Under the pieces are notes generated by a model. The model was given only the letters and a program-made list of their open reading frames with translations. It was not told where the DNA came from and searched no databases. DNA of 64,000 bases from AP-15 sp963787425 (GTDB lineage: Bacteria > Pseudomonadota > Alphaproteobacteria > ATCC43930 > CGMCC-115725): assembly GCA_963787425.1 (NCBI GenBank), contig CAWBCV010000004.1, positions 609,873 to 673,872 of the forward strand. The letters are read 5' to 3'. A program made the position numbers and the translations under genes. Shown piece after piece: positions 34,371-43,165 of the stretch (its first letter is position 1; each line of letters starts with the position of its first letter).

Positions 34371-35561
34371 TTGGTTCAGAGCTTTGCCGTGTCGACCCTG
34401 ATCTCCCCCCGCCCTCGCTCCCGCTCGGACCAGGAGTGGCCCGGTTACAATTTGCTCGTGCGTGCACCGTTGCGGCTGGATTGCGGGATCGATTTCGGCC
34501 CGTTCACAATCGCCTACCAGACCTACGGGAGGCTGAACTCCGATCGGTCGAACGCCATTCTCGTCTGCCATGCGCTGACCGGCGATCAATATGCCGCCGA
34601 TCCGCACCCACTGACCGGAAAGCCCGGCTGGTGGGAGACAATGGTTGGGCCTGGAAAGGTGCTTGATACAGAGCGTTATTTTTTGATTTGCCCGAATGTG
34701 CTCGGCGGCTGCATGGGCACGACCGGCCCGCAGGAGATCGATCCGGCGAGCGGCGCGCCCTGGGCGCTGTCGTTCCCGGTGATCACGATCCGCGACATGG
34801 TGCGCGCGCAAAAGCTCCTGCTCGACCATCTCGGGGTCGAAAGCCTGTTCTGCGTGATCGGCGGCTCGATGGGCGCGATGCAGGTGCTCGAGTGGGCGGC
34901 CAGCTATCCCGACAGCGTCTTTGCCGCGGTGCCGGTCGCCGGAGCGGCTAGGCATTCGGCGCAAAACATCGCGTTTCACGAGGTCGGCCGACAGGCGATC
35001 ATGGCCGACCCCGATTGGTGCGGCGGGCGCTATCTGAGCCTAGATCGCAAGCCGGTGCGAGGCCTCGCCGTGGCCCGCATGGCGGCCCACATCACCTATC
35101 TGTCCGAAGCGGCATTGCACCGCAAATTCGGACGCAACCTGCAGGATCGCCTCGCGGTCACCTACGGTTTCGACGCCGATTTCCAGGTCGAGAGCTATTT
35201 GCGCCACCAGGGCAGCACCTTTGTCGATCGCTTCGACGCGAACTCCTACCTCTACATCACCCGCGCGATGGATTATTTCGATTTAGCGGCGGAGCACGGC
35301 GGATCGCTGGCCGGCGCGTTCGAGGGCACACGCTCGCGTTTCTGCATCATCTCGTTCACCAGCGATTGGCTGTTTCCGACCCCGGAAAGTCGGGAGATCG
35401 TGCATGCGCTGAACGCCGCGGCAGCCAATGTCAGCTTTGTCGAGATTGCTACCGATAACGGGCACGACGCGTTTCTGCTGCACGAGCCGGAGCTGTTCGA
35501 GACCTTGCGCGGTTTCTTGAACGGCTGCGCCGAGCACCGCGGCCTCGGCCGTTCCAACTAA
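34371..35561 (+). CDS. metX: Homoserine O-acetyltransferase
   Basis: 396 residues from TTG 34371, or 390 from GTG 34389. An alpha/beta-hydrolase that acetylates (or succinylates) homoserine at the start of methionine synthesis. Signature segments are VCHALTGDQYAA, NVLGGCMGTTGPQEIDPASG, the nucleophile elbow GGSMGAMQVLEWA, the acid in SFTSDWLFP and the catalytic His in ATDNGHDAFLL. Its stop codon shares one base with the metW start. I looked for a SAM-II or SAM-I riboswitch in the 150-base leader and saw none. Confidence 0.95.
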   Translation: MVQSFAVSTLISPRPRSRSDQEWPGYNLLVRAPLRLDCGIDFGPFTIAYQTYGRLNSDRSNAILVCHALTGDQYAADPHPLTGKPGWWETMVGPGKVLDTERYFLICPNVLGGCMGTTGPQEIDPASGAPWALSFPVITIRDMVRAQKLLLDHLGVESLFCVIGGSMGAMQVLEWAASYPDSVFAAVPVAGAARHSAQNIAFHEVGRQAIMADPDWCGGRYLSLDRKPVRGLAVARMAAHITYLSEAALHRKFGRNLQDRLAVTYGFDADFQVESYLRHQGSTFVDRFDANSYLYITRAMDYFDLAAEHGGSLAGAFEGTRSRFCIISFTSDWLFPTPESREIVHALNAAAANVSFVEIATDNGHDAFLLHEPELFETLRGFLNGCAEHRGLGRSN

Positions 35562-36250
35562 TGGCTGCATCCGGCGAAAGCGCCGCGCCGAGTTTCGGCG
35601 CGGCCGCGCGAGCGACGATGGCGCAAGGCGCTGCTGGCCAGCTGCGCCAGGATCTGCGGCTCATCGCCGAGATGATCGAACCCGGGTCGCGGGTGCTCGA
35701 CATCGGCTGCGGCGACGGGGCATTGCTGGCCTATCTGGCACGGCAAAAGAGCGTCGACGGCCGCGGCATCGAGCTGAGCCAGTCGGGCGTCAACGCCTGT
35801 GTCGGCCACGGTCTGTCGGTCATTCAAGGCGACGCCGACCGCGATCTCGAAGCCTATCCGGCCGGGGCCTTCGATGTGGTCGTGTTGAGCCAAACCCTGC
35901 AAGCGACACACCGGCCGCGCCGGGTTGTCGAGGAACTCGTGCGCATTGGCCGGCGGGCGATCGTGTCGTTTCCGAATTTCGGGTTCTGGCGCATCCGGCT
36001 CAGGCTTTTGCTGACCGGCCGGATGCCGGTTTCGCATTGTCTCGCCCACCCCTGGTACGAGACCCCCAACATTCATCTCTGCACGATCCGGGACTTTGTC
36101 GCGCTCTGCGACGAGATCGGCGTCCGCGTCGACCGCAGCGCCACCCTGGACCGCCACGGGCAGCCCTATTCGCTCGATCCCCGCGGCGGCTTGGCCAATC
36201 TGCTCGCTGAGCAAGGCATCTTCGTCCTTTGCGGGAGCAATGGTCAGTAA
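35561..36250 (+). CDS. metW: Methionine biosynthesis protein MetW
   Basis: 229 residues of the class I SAM-dependent methyltransferase fold: VLDIGCGDGALLAYLARQKS is motif I, and DVVVLSQTLQATHRPRRVVE and AIVSFPNFGFWRIRLRLLLT are typical of MetW. MetW works with MetX; in alphaproteobacteria the pair is needed for full homoserine acetylation. TAATG coupling to metX (one shared base) fits a two-subunit activity. Confidence 0.94.
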   Translation: MAASGESAAPSFGAAARATMAQGAAGQLRQDLRLIAEMIEPGSRVLDIGCGDGALLAYLARQKSVDGRGIELSQSGVNACVGHGLSVIQGDADRDLEAYPAGAFDVVVLSQTLQATHRPRRVVEELVRIGRRAIVSFPNFGFWRIRLRLLLTGRMPVSHCLAHPWYETPNIHLCTIRDFVALCDEIGVRVDRSATLDRHGQPYSLDPRGGLANLLAEQGIFVLCGSNGQ

Positions 36251-36342
36251 TCCCCGATCTCGATGCTCATTGGGATCGCCGACACCGCATCGAGTCCACA
36301 CTGCAACCGCTCGCCCTCGGCAGGTCACGGCACGCTGATTGG

Positions 36343-37002
36343 ATGATCGACATCGCCGGGCAAATTCCCCTCCAAGACGGCTGCGAGCGGCAGAAGCGCT
36401 TATTGGAGGAGAGCCGCAACGCGCTCGGAGAAGATCACCCCGACACGCTCACTGCCATGCTCGACCTCGCCGACTGCCTGTGGGCGCAAGGGCGGCTGAT
36501 CGCGGCCCGGAAGCTCGAAGAGCAGGTTGTCGAAGGGCGGCGCCGGCTGCTCGGAGAGCAGCATCCGGATACGCTAAAGGCGATCGGGAAACTGGCCGTA
36601 ACCCTGGGAGCGCAGGGTAATCTGGAGGCGGCCCGACGGTTACAGGAGGAGGTCGTGAGCGGGCGTCGCGCCCTGTTCGGCGACGCCGATCTCGAAACCT
36701 TGCGAGCCGTCAACAATCTCGCCGGAACGGTCGCAGCGCAAGGCGATTTCACCCGAGCACGGGAGCTGCTCGCATCGGTGCTCACCACCACCTGCCGCGA
36801 ATTCGGCGAGCACCACCCCGACAGCCTCACTACAATGAGCAATCTCGTCGCGATCCTGTGGCAGGAAGGAGACCGAGCCGAGGCCCACGCATTGCAGCAG
36901 CAGGTGGTCGAATTGTGGCGCCGGGAACGGGGCGAGGATGATGAAGCAACCCGCGCAGCGGCAGCGGTGCTCGACATGATGGAGCGCGACCCCGGGGATT
37001 AA
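36343..37002 (+). CDS. Tetratricopeptide-repeat protein (kinesin light chain type)
   Basis: 219 residues if ATG 36343 is used; the frame is open back to a TTG at 36229 inside metW, but that stretch does not look like protein. Four repeats of about 42 residues share the pattern LLEE.R..LG.DHPDTL.AM..LA..L..QG....A, for example LGEDHPDTLTAMLDLADCLW and LGEQHPDTLKAIGKLAVTLG. TPR solenoids bind peptides or proteins; the partner is unknown. No signal peptide. Confidence 0.75.
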   Translation: MIDIAGQIPLQDGCERQKRLLEESRNALGEDHPDTLTAMLDLADCLWAQGRLIAARKLEEQVVEGRRRLLGEQHPDTLKAIGKLAVTLGAQGNLEAARRLQEEVVSGRRALFGDADLETLRAVNNLAGTVAAQGDFTRARELLASVLTTTCREFGEHHPDSLTTMSNLVAILWQEGDRAEAHALQQQVVELWRRERGEDDEATRAAAAVLDMMERDPGD

Positions 37003-37198
37003 GGAGCGCCCAAGAGCGCCGCGCGAAAGCGGTTGCGGCAGGCGGACGGATCCTTGTTGCGCTTGAAGGCAGTCGGAGATCGTCCTGCCACCGGCCCGGC
37101 CCGACGCCTTCGTCCATGTGGGATGCTCCCTCGAAGCTCGGTTCGGGATTACTGTGACGGACGGGTAAAGCCGAGCGCAACAATTACCGCAAGCCGAG

Positions 37199-38713
37199 AT
37201 GGCCGAGCTGACCCAATCGAGTGTGATGCATTTCTCCCAAGCCGAGATCGTCTCGATCCTGTTCGGCCTCATCCTCGCGATGTTCCTTGCCAGTCTCGAC
37301 CAGACGATCGTCGCGACGTCGCTGTCGACGATGGCGCAGGATCTGAACGGATGGACGCTGATGTCGTGGGTCGTCTCGGCCTATCTGGTAGCCTCGACAG
37401 TGACGACCCCGATCTACGGCAAGCTCAGCGATCTATATGGCCGCCGGCCGATCCTGTCGATGGCGATCACATTGTTCGTCGGCGCCTCGGTGCTGTGCGC
37501 GCTGTCGCAGAATATGCCTGAATTGATTGGCGCGCGCGTGTTGCAGGGCATCGGCGGCGGAGGTTTGCGGTCGGTGGCCCTGGCCGCCGTTGCCGACATA
37601 ATCCCGCCGCGCGAGCGCGGCCGTTATCAGGGCTATTTTTCGAGCGTCATGGCGATCTCGAACGTGCTCGGCCCGGTGCTGGGCGGCTTCTTCTCTGAAT
37701 ATCTGACCTGGCATTGGATTTTTTGGATCAACTTACCTTTCGGGTCGCTCGCGCTGCTGCTGTGCTACCGTAACCTGCGGCGGCTTCCCAAGCCGCGGCG
37801 CAAGCCGATCATCGATTGGCTCGGAGCGGCGCTGATCCTCGCATCCACAACGCCGATATTGATTGGGCTCGGGCAAGCCGAGGCGGCAGCCGGCTGGGGA
37901 AGGAGCGAGGTTCTCGTCCCCCTCGCGATCGGTCTCGCTTTCTTGGCGGCCTTGGTCTATCGCGAGAGCGAGGCGCCCGAGCCGATCATTCCGCTCCGCT
38001 TGTTCGCCAACCGGATCTTCGCGGTGGCCAGCCTTATCAGCCTTTCCATGTCGATGGTGATGATTGCGATGATCATCCTGGTGCCGCTCGATTTCGAGCT
38101 CGGTGCAGGGCTGGCGCCGAACGAGGCCGGGGTTCGTCTGATCCCGATGACCGGCGGCACGGTTGTGGGCTCGTTCATCGTCGGACGCTTGGTCAGCCGG
38201 ACAGGGCATTACCGGATTTTTCCGATCCTCGGGGCCGGTGTGATGACGATTCTCTGTGGCGCTATTGCCGCGGTGGGGCTCGGCCGCTCGTGGCCGCTCG
38301 ACACGTTCTTGACCGCGCTTCTCGGCTTCTCCTTCGGCTCTCAGCTCCCCTCGGTCATGGTGCCGGTGCAGAACGCGCTCGATCTGCCGGACACCGGCGT
38401 CGGCCTCTCCGTGATCATGTTCTTCCGGCTGATCGGCGGCGCGTTGGGGGTCGCGCTGTTGACGGCGCTATTGGTCGGCGATCTGAACGCCGGCGCCCTA
38501 TTGCTCCCGGGCCACGATGTGCTGGGCCCCAACCCCGGTATTGCGCTTCTCCATCTCAATCAGCAGGAGTCGGTCAATCCGGAGCTCATGACCGGCTTGC
38601 AGCACGCGGTCCGAACCGCGTTTTCTTCGGTCTATTTGTGGGCCGCGGCTATTTCCGCGCTAACCTTGATAGCCTCGCTCGGGTTGAAGGAAATCCCGTT
38701 GCGCGGCGCTTGA
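37199..38713 (+). CDS. MFS drug/H+ exporter, DHA2 (14-TMS) family
   Basis: 504 residues with about 14 hydrophobic segments. N-terminal DHA2 signature LASLDQTIVATSLSTMAQDL, the MFS motif A GKLSDLYGRRPIL between helices 2 and 3, and motif C-like SNVLGPVLGGFFSEYLTWHW. The family uses the proton gradient to export drugs or metabolites. It stands alone, about 200 bases after the TPR gene; no regulator or membrane-fusion partner is adjacent, so the substrate is open. Confidence 0.9.
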   Translation: MAELTQSSVMHFSQAEIVSILFGLILAMFLASLDQTIVATSLSTMAQDLNGWTLMSWVVSAYLVASTVTTPIYGKLSDLYGRRPILSMAITLFVGASVLCALSQNMPELIGARVLQGIGGGGLRSVALAAVADIIPPRERGRYQGYFSSVMAISNVLGPVLGGFFSEYLTWHWIFWINLPFGSLALLLCYRNLRRLPKPRRKPIIDWLGAALILASTTPILIGLGQAEAAAGWGRSEVLVPLAIGLAFLAALVYRESEAPEPIIPLRLFANRIFAVASLISLSMSMVMIAMIILVPLDFELGAGLAPNEAGVRLIPMTGGTVVGSFIVGRLVSRTGHYRIFPILGAGVMTILCGAIAAVGLGRSWPLDTFLTALLGFSFGSQLPSVMVPVQNALDLPDTGVGLSVIMFFRLIGGALGVALLTALLVGDLNAGALLLPGHDVLGPNPGIALLHLNQQESVNPELMTGLQHAVRTAFSSVYLWAAAISALTLIASLGLKEIPLRGA

Positions 38714-38742
38714 CCGCATTTGCGTGAGAGGCTTTCGGCAAT

Positions 38743-39879
38743 TCAGCTGTCGAAGGTTTCCATTTCGTCATCGAGCTCGGCGGTCCCGCCCTGCCGCGAA
38801 AGACTGCGCCGATCGATTGCGACTGTTTTTATGAGGGCAAAGACCTCGCGTCCGGCGGCAAGGCCGAGCGCCTCGCCGGAACGTCTGGTCACTCGCGCCA
38901 GCAGGCGTTCGCCGCCGAGGCGGAGCTGAACTTCGAGCGCCCCCTCCTCGATCGGAACCAGCCGTTCGACCTCGGCTGCCAACACGTTGAGTGCACTGAT
39001 GTCAGTAGGGCGGGTGAGCGCGAGGATTACGTCTCGCGCGCGGATGCGCACCCGCAAGGCTGTGCCGACGGGCGCATCCAGACGAGGCACCGTGAGCCTG
39101 CCGAAGTTGCCGGTTAGCTCGGTCAAACTCCAGCGCAGGTCGTGCGCCGCAATGCGCACCCCAAGAACCGCCCCAGCTTCGAAACGGCCCGCCAGCGGAT
39201 AGAGTTCGGCGCGGCCCATGACCTCCTGCACCGGACCGACGGCGTGGACCCGGCCGGCCGAAATCAGCACGATCGTCGTGGCGAGGCGGGTAACCTCCGC
39301 GATGGAATGGCTGACATAGACAATCGGCACCCTCGCCTCGTCGCGCAGCCGTTCGAGGTAAGGTAGGATCTCGTCCTTTCGCCGCGCGTCGAGTGACGCC
39401 AGCGGCTCGTCCATCAGCAACAACCGCGGGCTCGCCAACAATGCACGGCCGATCGCGATCCGCTGTTTCTCGCCGCCTGAGAGCCGGCCGGGCCGGCGGT
39501 CGAGCAGCGGAGCGATGCCGAGCAGATCGACGACATCGTCCAGGTTGGTGGCGCGCCTTTCCCGAGTGGGGGCGAACCAGCGGCCGAACAGCAGGTTTTG
39601 CCTGACGGTAAGATGCGGAAAAAGCCGACCCTCCTGGAATACATACCCGACCCGTCGCAGATGGGTCCGGACGCAGATGCCGCGCTCGGTATCGAGCAGA
39701 ACCGAGCCGTCCATCACGATGCGTCCCCGGCGCGGATGGAGCAGGCCGGCAATCGCATTGACGACAGAGGTCTTGCCGGCTCCGGAACGGCCGAACAGCG
39801 CGGTCAGACCGCGCCCGGCGAGGAAATGGATGTCGAGCGCGAAATCGGCGAGCCTGTGCTCGATATTTACTTCGAGCAT
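38743..39879 (-). CDS. modC: Molybdate ABC transporter, ATP-binding protein
   Basis: 378 residues from ATG 39879. Walker A GRSGAGKT, signature RLSGGEKQRIAIGRALL, Walker B LLLMDEPLASLD and the switch His in VYVSHSIAEV are all present. The C-terminal 120 residues (RVRIRARDVILALTRP) are the TOBE/molbindin domain that identifies ModC. It energises molybdate uptake. The gene starts 5 bases after the modB stop. Confidence 0.93.
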   Translation of the reverse strand: MLEVNIEHRLADFALDIHFLAGRGLTALFGRSGAGKTSVVNAIAGLLHPRRGRIVMDGSVLLDTERGICVRTHLRRVGYVFQEGRLFPHLTVRQNLLFGRWFAPTRERRATNLDDVVDLLGIAPLLDRRPGRLSGGEKQRIAIGRALLASPRLLLMDEPLASLDARRKDEILPYLERLRDEARVPIVYVSHSIAEVTRLATTIVLISAGRVHAVGPVQEVMGRAELYPLAGRFEAGAVLGVRIAAHDLRWSLTELTGNFGRLTVPRLDAPVGTALRVRIRARDVILALTRPTDISALNVLAAEVERLVPIEEGALEVQLRLGGERLLARVTRRSGEALGLAAGREVFALIKTVAIDRRSLSRQGGTAELDDEMETFDS

Positions 39880-39883
39880 GGCC

Positions 39884-40588
39884 TCAGTCCCCGGAAAGGC
39901 GCCGGCCCAAGCGCCTCGCCAGGAGATCGGCAGCGAGCAGCGCGACAAACGACAGCGCTATCGAGACGAGGGTCAGCCTCAGCGCGCCGACATCGCCGCC
40001 TGGAGTTTGGGTCAGGGTGTAGATCGCCGACGCGATGGTCCGGGTCTCGCCAGGGATGTTGGAAACGAACGTAATCGTAGCACCAAATTCGCCCAGACTG
40101 CGGGCGAAGGACAACACCATGCCGGCGATGATCCCTGGGGCGATCAGCGGCAAGGTCACCAGCACGAATACAAAGATCCTTTTGGCGCCGAGTGTGCCTG
40201 CGGCCTCTTCGAGCCGGCGGTCGACCGCCTCCAGCGACAGCCGGATTGCGCGGACCAGCAGCGGAAAGCCCATCACTGCGCAGGCGAGTGCCGCCCCAGT
40301 CCAGCGAAACGAAAAGACGATACCGAAGGATTCGTCGAGAAACCGGCCGAGCGGTCCGTTGCGGCCGAACAACAGCAGCAGCAGGTAGCCGGTCACCACA
40401 GGCGGCATCACGAGTGGCAGATGAACCACGCCGTCGAGCAGGCTCTTGCCGTAGAAGCGGCCGCGCGCGAGAACTATCGCCGTCGCGAGCCCAAAGGGCA
40501 GGCTGCCGACCATTGCCCAGAACGCGATGCGCAGGCTCAGCCGCACCGCCTCAATTTCGGCCGCGCTGAACTCCAGCATCAGGCTCAC
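39884..40588 (-). CDS. modB: Molybdate ABC transporter, permease
   Basis: 234 residues, five hydrophobic helices, start GTG 40588 (or ATG 40579). Features of ModB: VHLPLVMPPVVTGYLLLLLF near residue 55 and the ATPase-coupling EAA loop EAAGTLGAKRIFVFVLVTLP, followed by SFARSLGEFGATITFVSNIP. It forms the membrane channel for molybdate with ModC. The usual periplasmic binding protein gene modA is not next to it in this window. Confidence 0.93.
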   Translation of the reverse strand: MSLMLEFSAAEIEAVRLSLRIAFWAMVGSLPFGLATAIVLARGRFYGKSLLDGVVHLPLVMPPVVTGYLLLLLFGRNGPLGRFLDESFGIVFSFRWTGAALACAVMGFPLLVRAIRLSLEAVDRRLEEAAGTLGAKRIFVFVLVTLPLIAPGIIAGMVLSFARSLGEFGATITFVSNIPGETRTIASAIYTLTQTPGGDVGALRLTLVSIALSFVALLAADLLARRLGRRLSGD

Positions 40589-40645
40589 CCGACGGTCCCA
40601 GGGACTCGCTGTATAGCCCGGAAAGGGCCGGGCGGTGGAGACAAG

Positions 40646-40674
40646 ACCATGGTCCGGGCCGCTCGGGCCGTGGT
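40646..40674. promoter_or_regulatory. Quasi-palindrome between modB and the selW-like gene
   Basis: ACCATGGTCCGGGC (40646-40659) and GCTCGGGCCGTGGT (40661-40674) are near-perfect inverted copies with three mismatches that allow G-U pairs. It lies in the 124-base divergent region and could be an operator or a leader hairpin. I cannot match it to a known ModE or Moco element. Confidence 0.35.
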
Positions 40675-40712
40675 AAAGTGCACGCGGTTGTTCGCTGAAC
40701 GAGGTGGCTCTA

Positions 40713-40931
40713 ATGAAGGTTAGGATCGAATACTGCGTGCCTTGAAACTATGAACCTCGGGCCCTCCGTGCGAAGGCCAAACTCATGGAACGCGGCGCAG
40801 AGGAAGTCGAGCTCGTCAAAGGCGTGGCCGGCGTCTTCGAAATCACCATCGACGGAAAGCTCGTCTTTTCGAAGAAACAGCTGGGCCGGTTTCCGGAGGA
40901 CGCCGAAATCGACGCCCTGGCAGGCGGATAG
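40713..40931 (+). CDS. SelW-like (Rdx family) selenoprotein with in-frame UGA
   Basis: 72 residues if the TGA at 40743-40745 is read as selenocysteine (U): MKVRIEYCVPUNYEPRALRA, then EEVELVKGVAGVFEITIDGK and LVFSKKQLGRFPEDAEI, ending at TAG 40931. This is the thioredoxin-like Rdx/SelW family, whose redox motif CxxU (here C8-V-P-U11) follows the first strand in exactly this context (EYC..UNY.PRA). The part after the UGA is well kept (VFEITIDGKLVFSKK), so the UGA is not a simple end. GAGG at 40701-40704 is a good ribosome site. An SECIS-like hairpin lies 14 bases after the UGA. The protein is probably a small cytosolic thiol/selenol oxidoreductase. Sec incorporation also needs selA, selB and selC, which are not in the window. 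Confidence 0.85.
40760..40778 (+). promoter_or_regulatory. Candidate bacterial SECIS hairpin
   Basis: GGCCCTC (40760-40766) pairs with GAAGGCC (40772-40778), seven positions with one C-A mismatch, around a five-base loop CGTGC. The stem starts 14 bases after the UGA and the loop G is 23 bases after it. Known bacterial SECIS elements are small stem-loops directly downstream of the UGA, inside the coding region, with a G in the first two loop positions; this one fits. SelB would bind it. Confidence 0.6.
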
Positions 40932-40941
40932 CGGTCGCTGC

Positions 40942-42427
40942 CTAACCCTCCCCCTTGACCGGGGGAGGGTGCTGCCCCTCGATCTCCTCGAGCATCGCGA
41001 CGATGCGGTCGATGTGGGTGTCCTTGTCGTAGAGGCCGTAGAGAGTGCCGGCGAGCCGCACCGGGTCGCCCGAGTAATACCGCTCGTAGAGCTGCTGGCG
41101 GCCCGAAAACGACGACACTGCGGCGTCGAAGGCTAGGCGAAACAGCTTGATCCGCGTCGCGGCATCGGCGTTCGCCGCCTGGAAATAGGTGGCGACGTCG
41201 GCGGCCGCCGGGCCGGTCAGCTCGGCATAAGAGGGGACCGCGACGAGACCGCCGGCGCCCAAGATCTGCACGATCTCGCACATCCGCACGAACATTTTCG
41301 AGAACATCATCCGCACGGTCCACAGCGGCATTGCCGCCGGGGTCATCACGCCGCCGGGTCCCGGCGCCGCATCGGCCTCGCTTGCCCGCAGGCACGCGCG
41401 GCAAAATTCGGTGTACTGGATCAGCTCGGCCAGCATGCCCTGGACGTGCAGATGCTGGTCGATGTTGGTCGACTTGGCGATGGCGAAGGCCAGGCCCATC
41501 ATGAACTCGGCTTTGGCCAGGTTCTTGGTCGAGAACTGATCCATGATCTGCGGCATGATGCCGGTACGGTTGTAGAGCCCGTTGCACAGCTCGGGATCGC
41601 GGTGGATGAAGACCCGCTCCCACGGCACCAGCACGTCGTCGAAGACGACCATCGCGTCGGTCTCGTCGAAACGCGCCGAGAGCGGATAGTCCATCGGCGA
41701 GGCGGCGTTCTGGTGAATGACCGAGGGGCGGCAGATGAAGCGCAGGCCAGGTGCGTTGACCTTGACGCTGAACCCGAAGGCATAAGGCTCGGCTTCCTTG
41801 CTGTTGGCGATGTAGGTCGACGGCAGAACGAGAAGGTCGTCGGAATAGGCGCAGAGGGTCGACACCATGCGCGCGCCCCGAATCACGATCCCGGCACCGG
41901 TCTCCTCGACGATCTTCGCCGCCAAATCCTTGTCCTGTTTTTCGACTGGCCGCGAGCGGTCCACCTGCGGGTTGATCAAGGTGTGGGTCATGCAGATGTC
42001 GTTCTCGCGGATATGCTCGTGGTAGCTGCGTATGTTCTCGGCGAAGCTCTCGTCGTGCTTCCCGAATTCTTCGGCGGCCGAGGCGAACGCGGTGATGAAG
42101 ATGTTCATGTAATCGGGGCTGCGGCCAAACATTCCGCAAGTCGCGTCCGCCCAGATCTTCACCATGTCCCGGCGACGGATCAGATCGTCGACGGAGCGCG
42201 GCTCGATGAAAGAGGAGTCCGGCGCGCTCGCCGCTGGAAGGCGAGAGAAAGGTCATTTGATCGATCAGCGCCGGATCGTGCTGCATGTCGTAGAGCTCGG
42301 CGAGGCTCCGCGCCGCTGCGGCGAAGCGCGGATCGATCGTGACATCCTCTACCCGGTCGCCGCCGATGAACAGTTGGCGCCCGTCCCGCAGGGAGTGAAG
42401 AAGCTGCTCGCCCCTACGAATGGCCAT
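40942..42427 (-). CDS. 4-hydroxyphenylacetate 3-hydroxylase (HpaB) family protein, one frameshift
   Basis: About 495 residues of the flavin-dependent HpaB/PvcC acyl-CoA-dehydrogenase-fold family. The N-terminus (IRRGEQLLHSLRDGRQLFIG, from 42427, to about 42240) is in one frame; after an indel near 42225-42245 the next frame reads PDSSFIEPRSVDDL and RRRDMVKIWADATCGMFGRS. Conserved flavin-site text VPWERVFIHRDPELCN and ILGAGGLVAVPSYAEL is intact. Known relatives hydroxylate phenols with FADH2 supplied by a reductase; no reductase gene is adjacent and the substrate is unknown. The last codons lie in a perfect inverted repeat. Confidence 0.85.
40945..40970. repeat. Perfect inverted repeat at the end of two convergent genes
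   Basis: ACCCTCCCCC-TTGACC-GGGGGAGGGT, 10-base perfect arms. It encodes the PPPVKGEG end of the HpaB-like protein and lies 14 bases after the selW-like stop. It may act as a bidirectional terminator, though no T run follows, or be one copy of a dispersed palindrome. Confidence 0.75.
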
Positions 42428-42442
42428 CCGCTTTCCTTTCGG

Positions 42443-43165
42443 CTATGCCGCGCTGTCGAGCTTCTGGTAGTGCCGAAAGATGCCGTGCTCGTTGAAGGGG
42501 ATCCGCCGGTCCGACGCCAGATAGGCCGCGATACGGGGGAGGACTGCAATCCGGTCGTGCACCGCAACGACCCGCGGGTGTTTCGCCTCCAGCCGCGCCA
42601 TGGCGCGCGGAAAGGCGTAGCGCATTCCCGCCACGAGCTGGAAGAGCGACAGGTCCGGATAGGTCAGCTCCGCACCGACCAGATGAGCCGGGCCGGCCGG
42701 ATTGCGCTCCAGCACCCGCTCGAAATAGCCGAGATATTTCGGCGCCCGCGATTTCAGAAAGTCGGCGGCGCGGGCCCGCGCTTCCTGGCGTTGGTCTTCG
42801 TAATAGAGGCTGCTGGCAATCGGATGATGGGTATCGTGAGCCTCGTCCACAAAGTCGGCGATCGTCAGCTGTAGCTGACGGACCCACAACCGGCCCGCCT
42901 CGTCTGCCGGCGCAAGGTCATGATGAGCGCCGAGATAGAGCAGGATGTTGGCGGTCTGACCGATGATCAGTTCCCCCGCCATCAGGAATGGCGGCGCAAA
43001 CGCCAGAGGCCCGGCGCTTGCGCTGCCGAGCAGGCGCATCATCGCAGCCTCGCCGCCGGCCTGCCTCGCGACATCGACATATTCGGCGCCTGCATGCTCC
43101 AGAGCCAATCGGACGAACTCGCCGCGCCCCTGTATCCCGGCCCAATAATAGAAGTCATACCGCAT
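42443..43165 (-). CDS. Glutathione S-transferase
   Basis: 240 residues from ATG 43165. N-terminal thioredoxin-like domain MRYDFYYWAGIQGRGEFVRL with the catalytic Tyr near residue 6-7 and a GELIIGQTANILLYLGAHHD segment in which Gln-Thr replaces the usual glutathione-contacting Glu/Gln-Ser. The helical C-terminal domain has AELTYPDLSLFQLVAGMRYA, the N-capping box of GSTs. It conjugates glutathione to electrophiles. It lies 15 bases upstream of the HpaB-like gene and is probably cotranscribed, suggesting joint use on an aromatic compound. Confidence 0.85.
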   Translation of the reverse strand: MRYDFYYWAGIQGRGEFVRLALEHAGAEYVDVARQAGGEAAMMRLLGSASAGPLAFAPPFLMAGELIIGQTANILLYLGAHHDLAPADEAGRLWVRQLQLTIADFVDEAHDTHHPIASSLYYEDQRQEARARAADFLKSRAPKYLGYFERVLERNPAGPAHLVGAELTYPDLSLFQLVAGMRYAFPRAMARLEAKHPRVVAVHDRIAVLPRIAAYLASDRRIPFNEHGIFRHYQKLDSAA

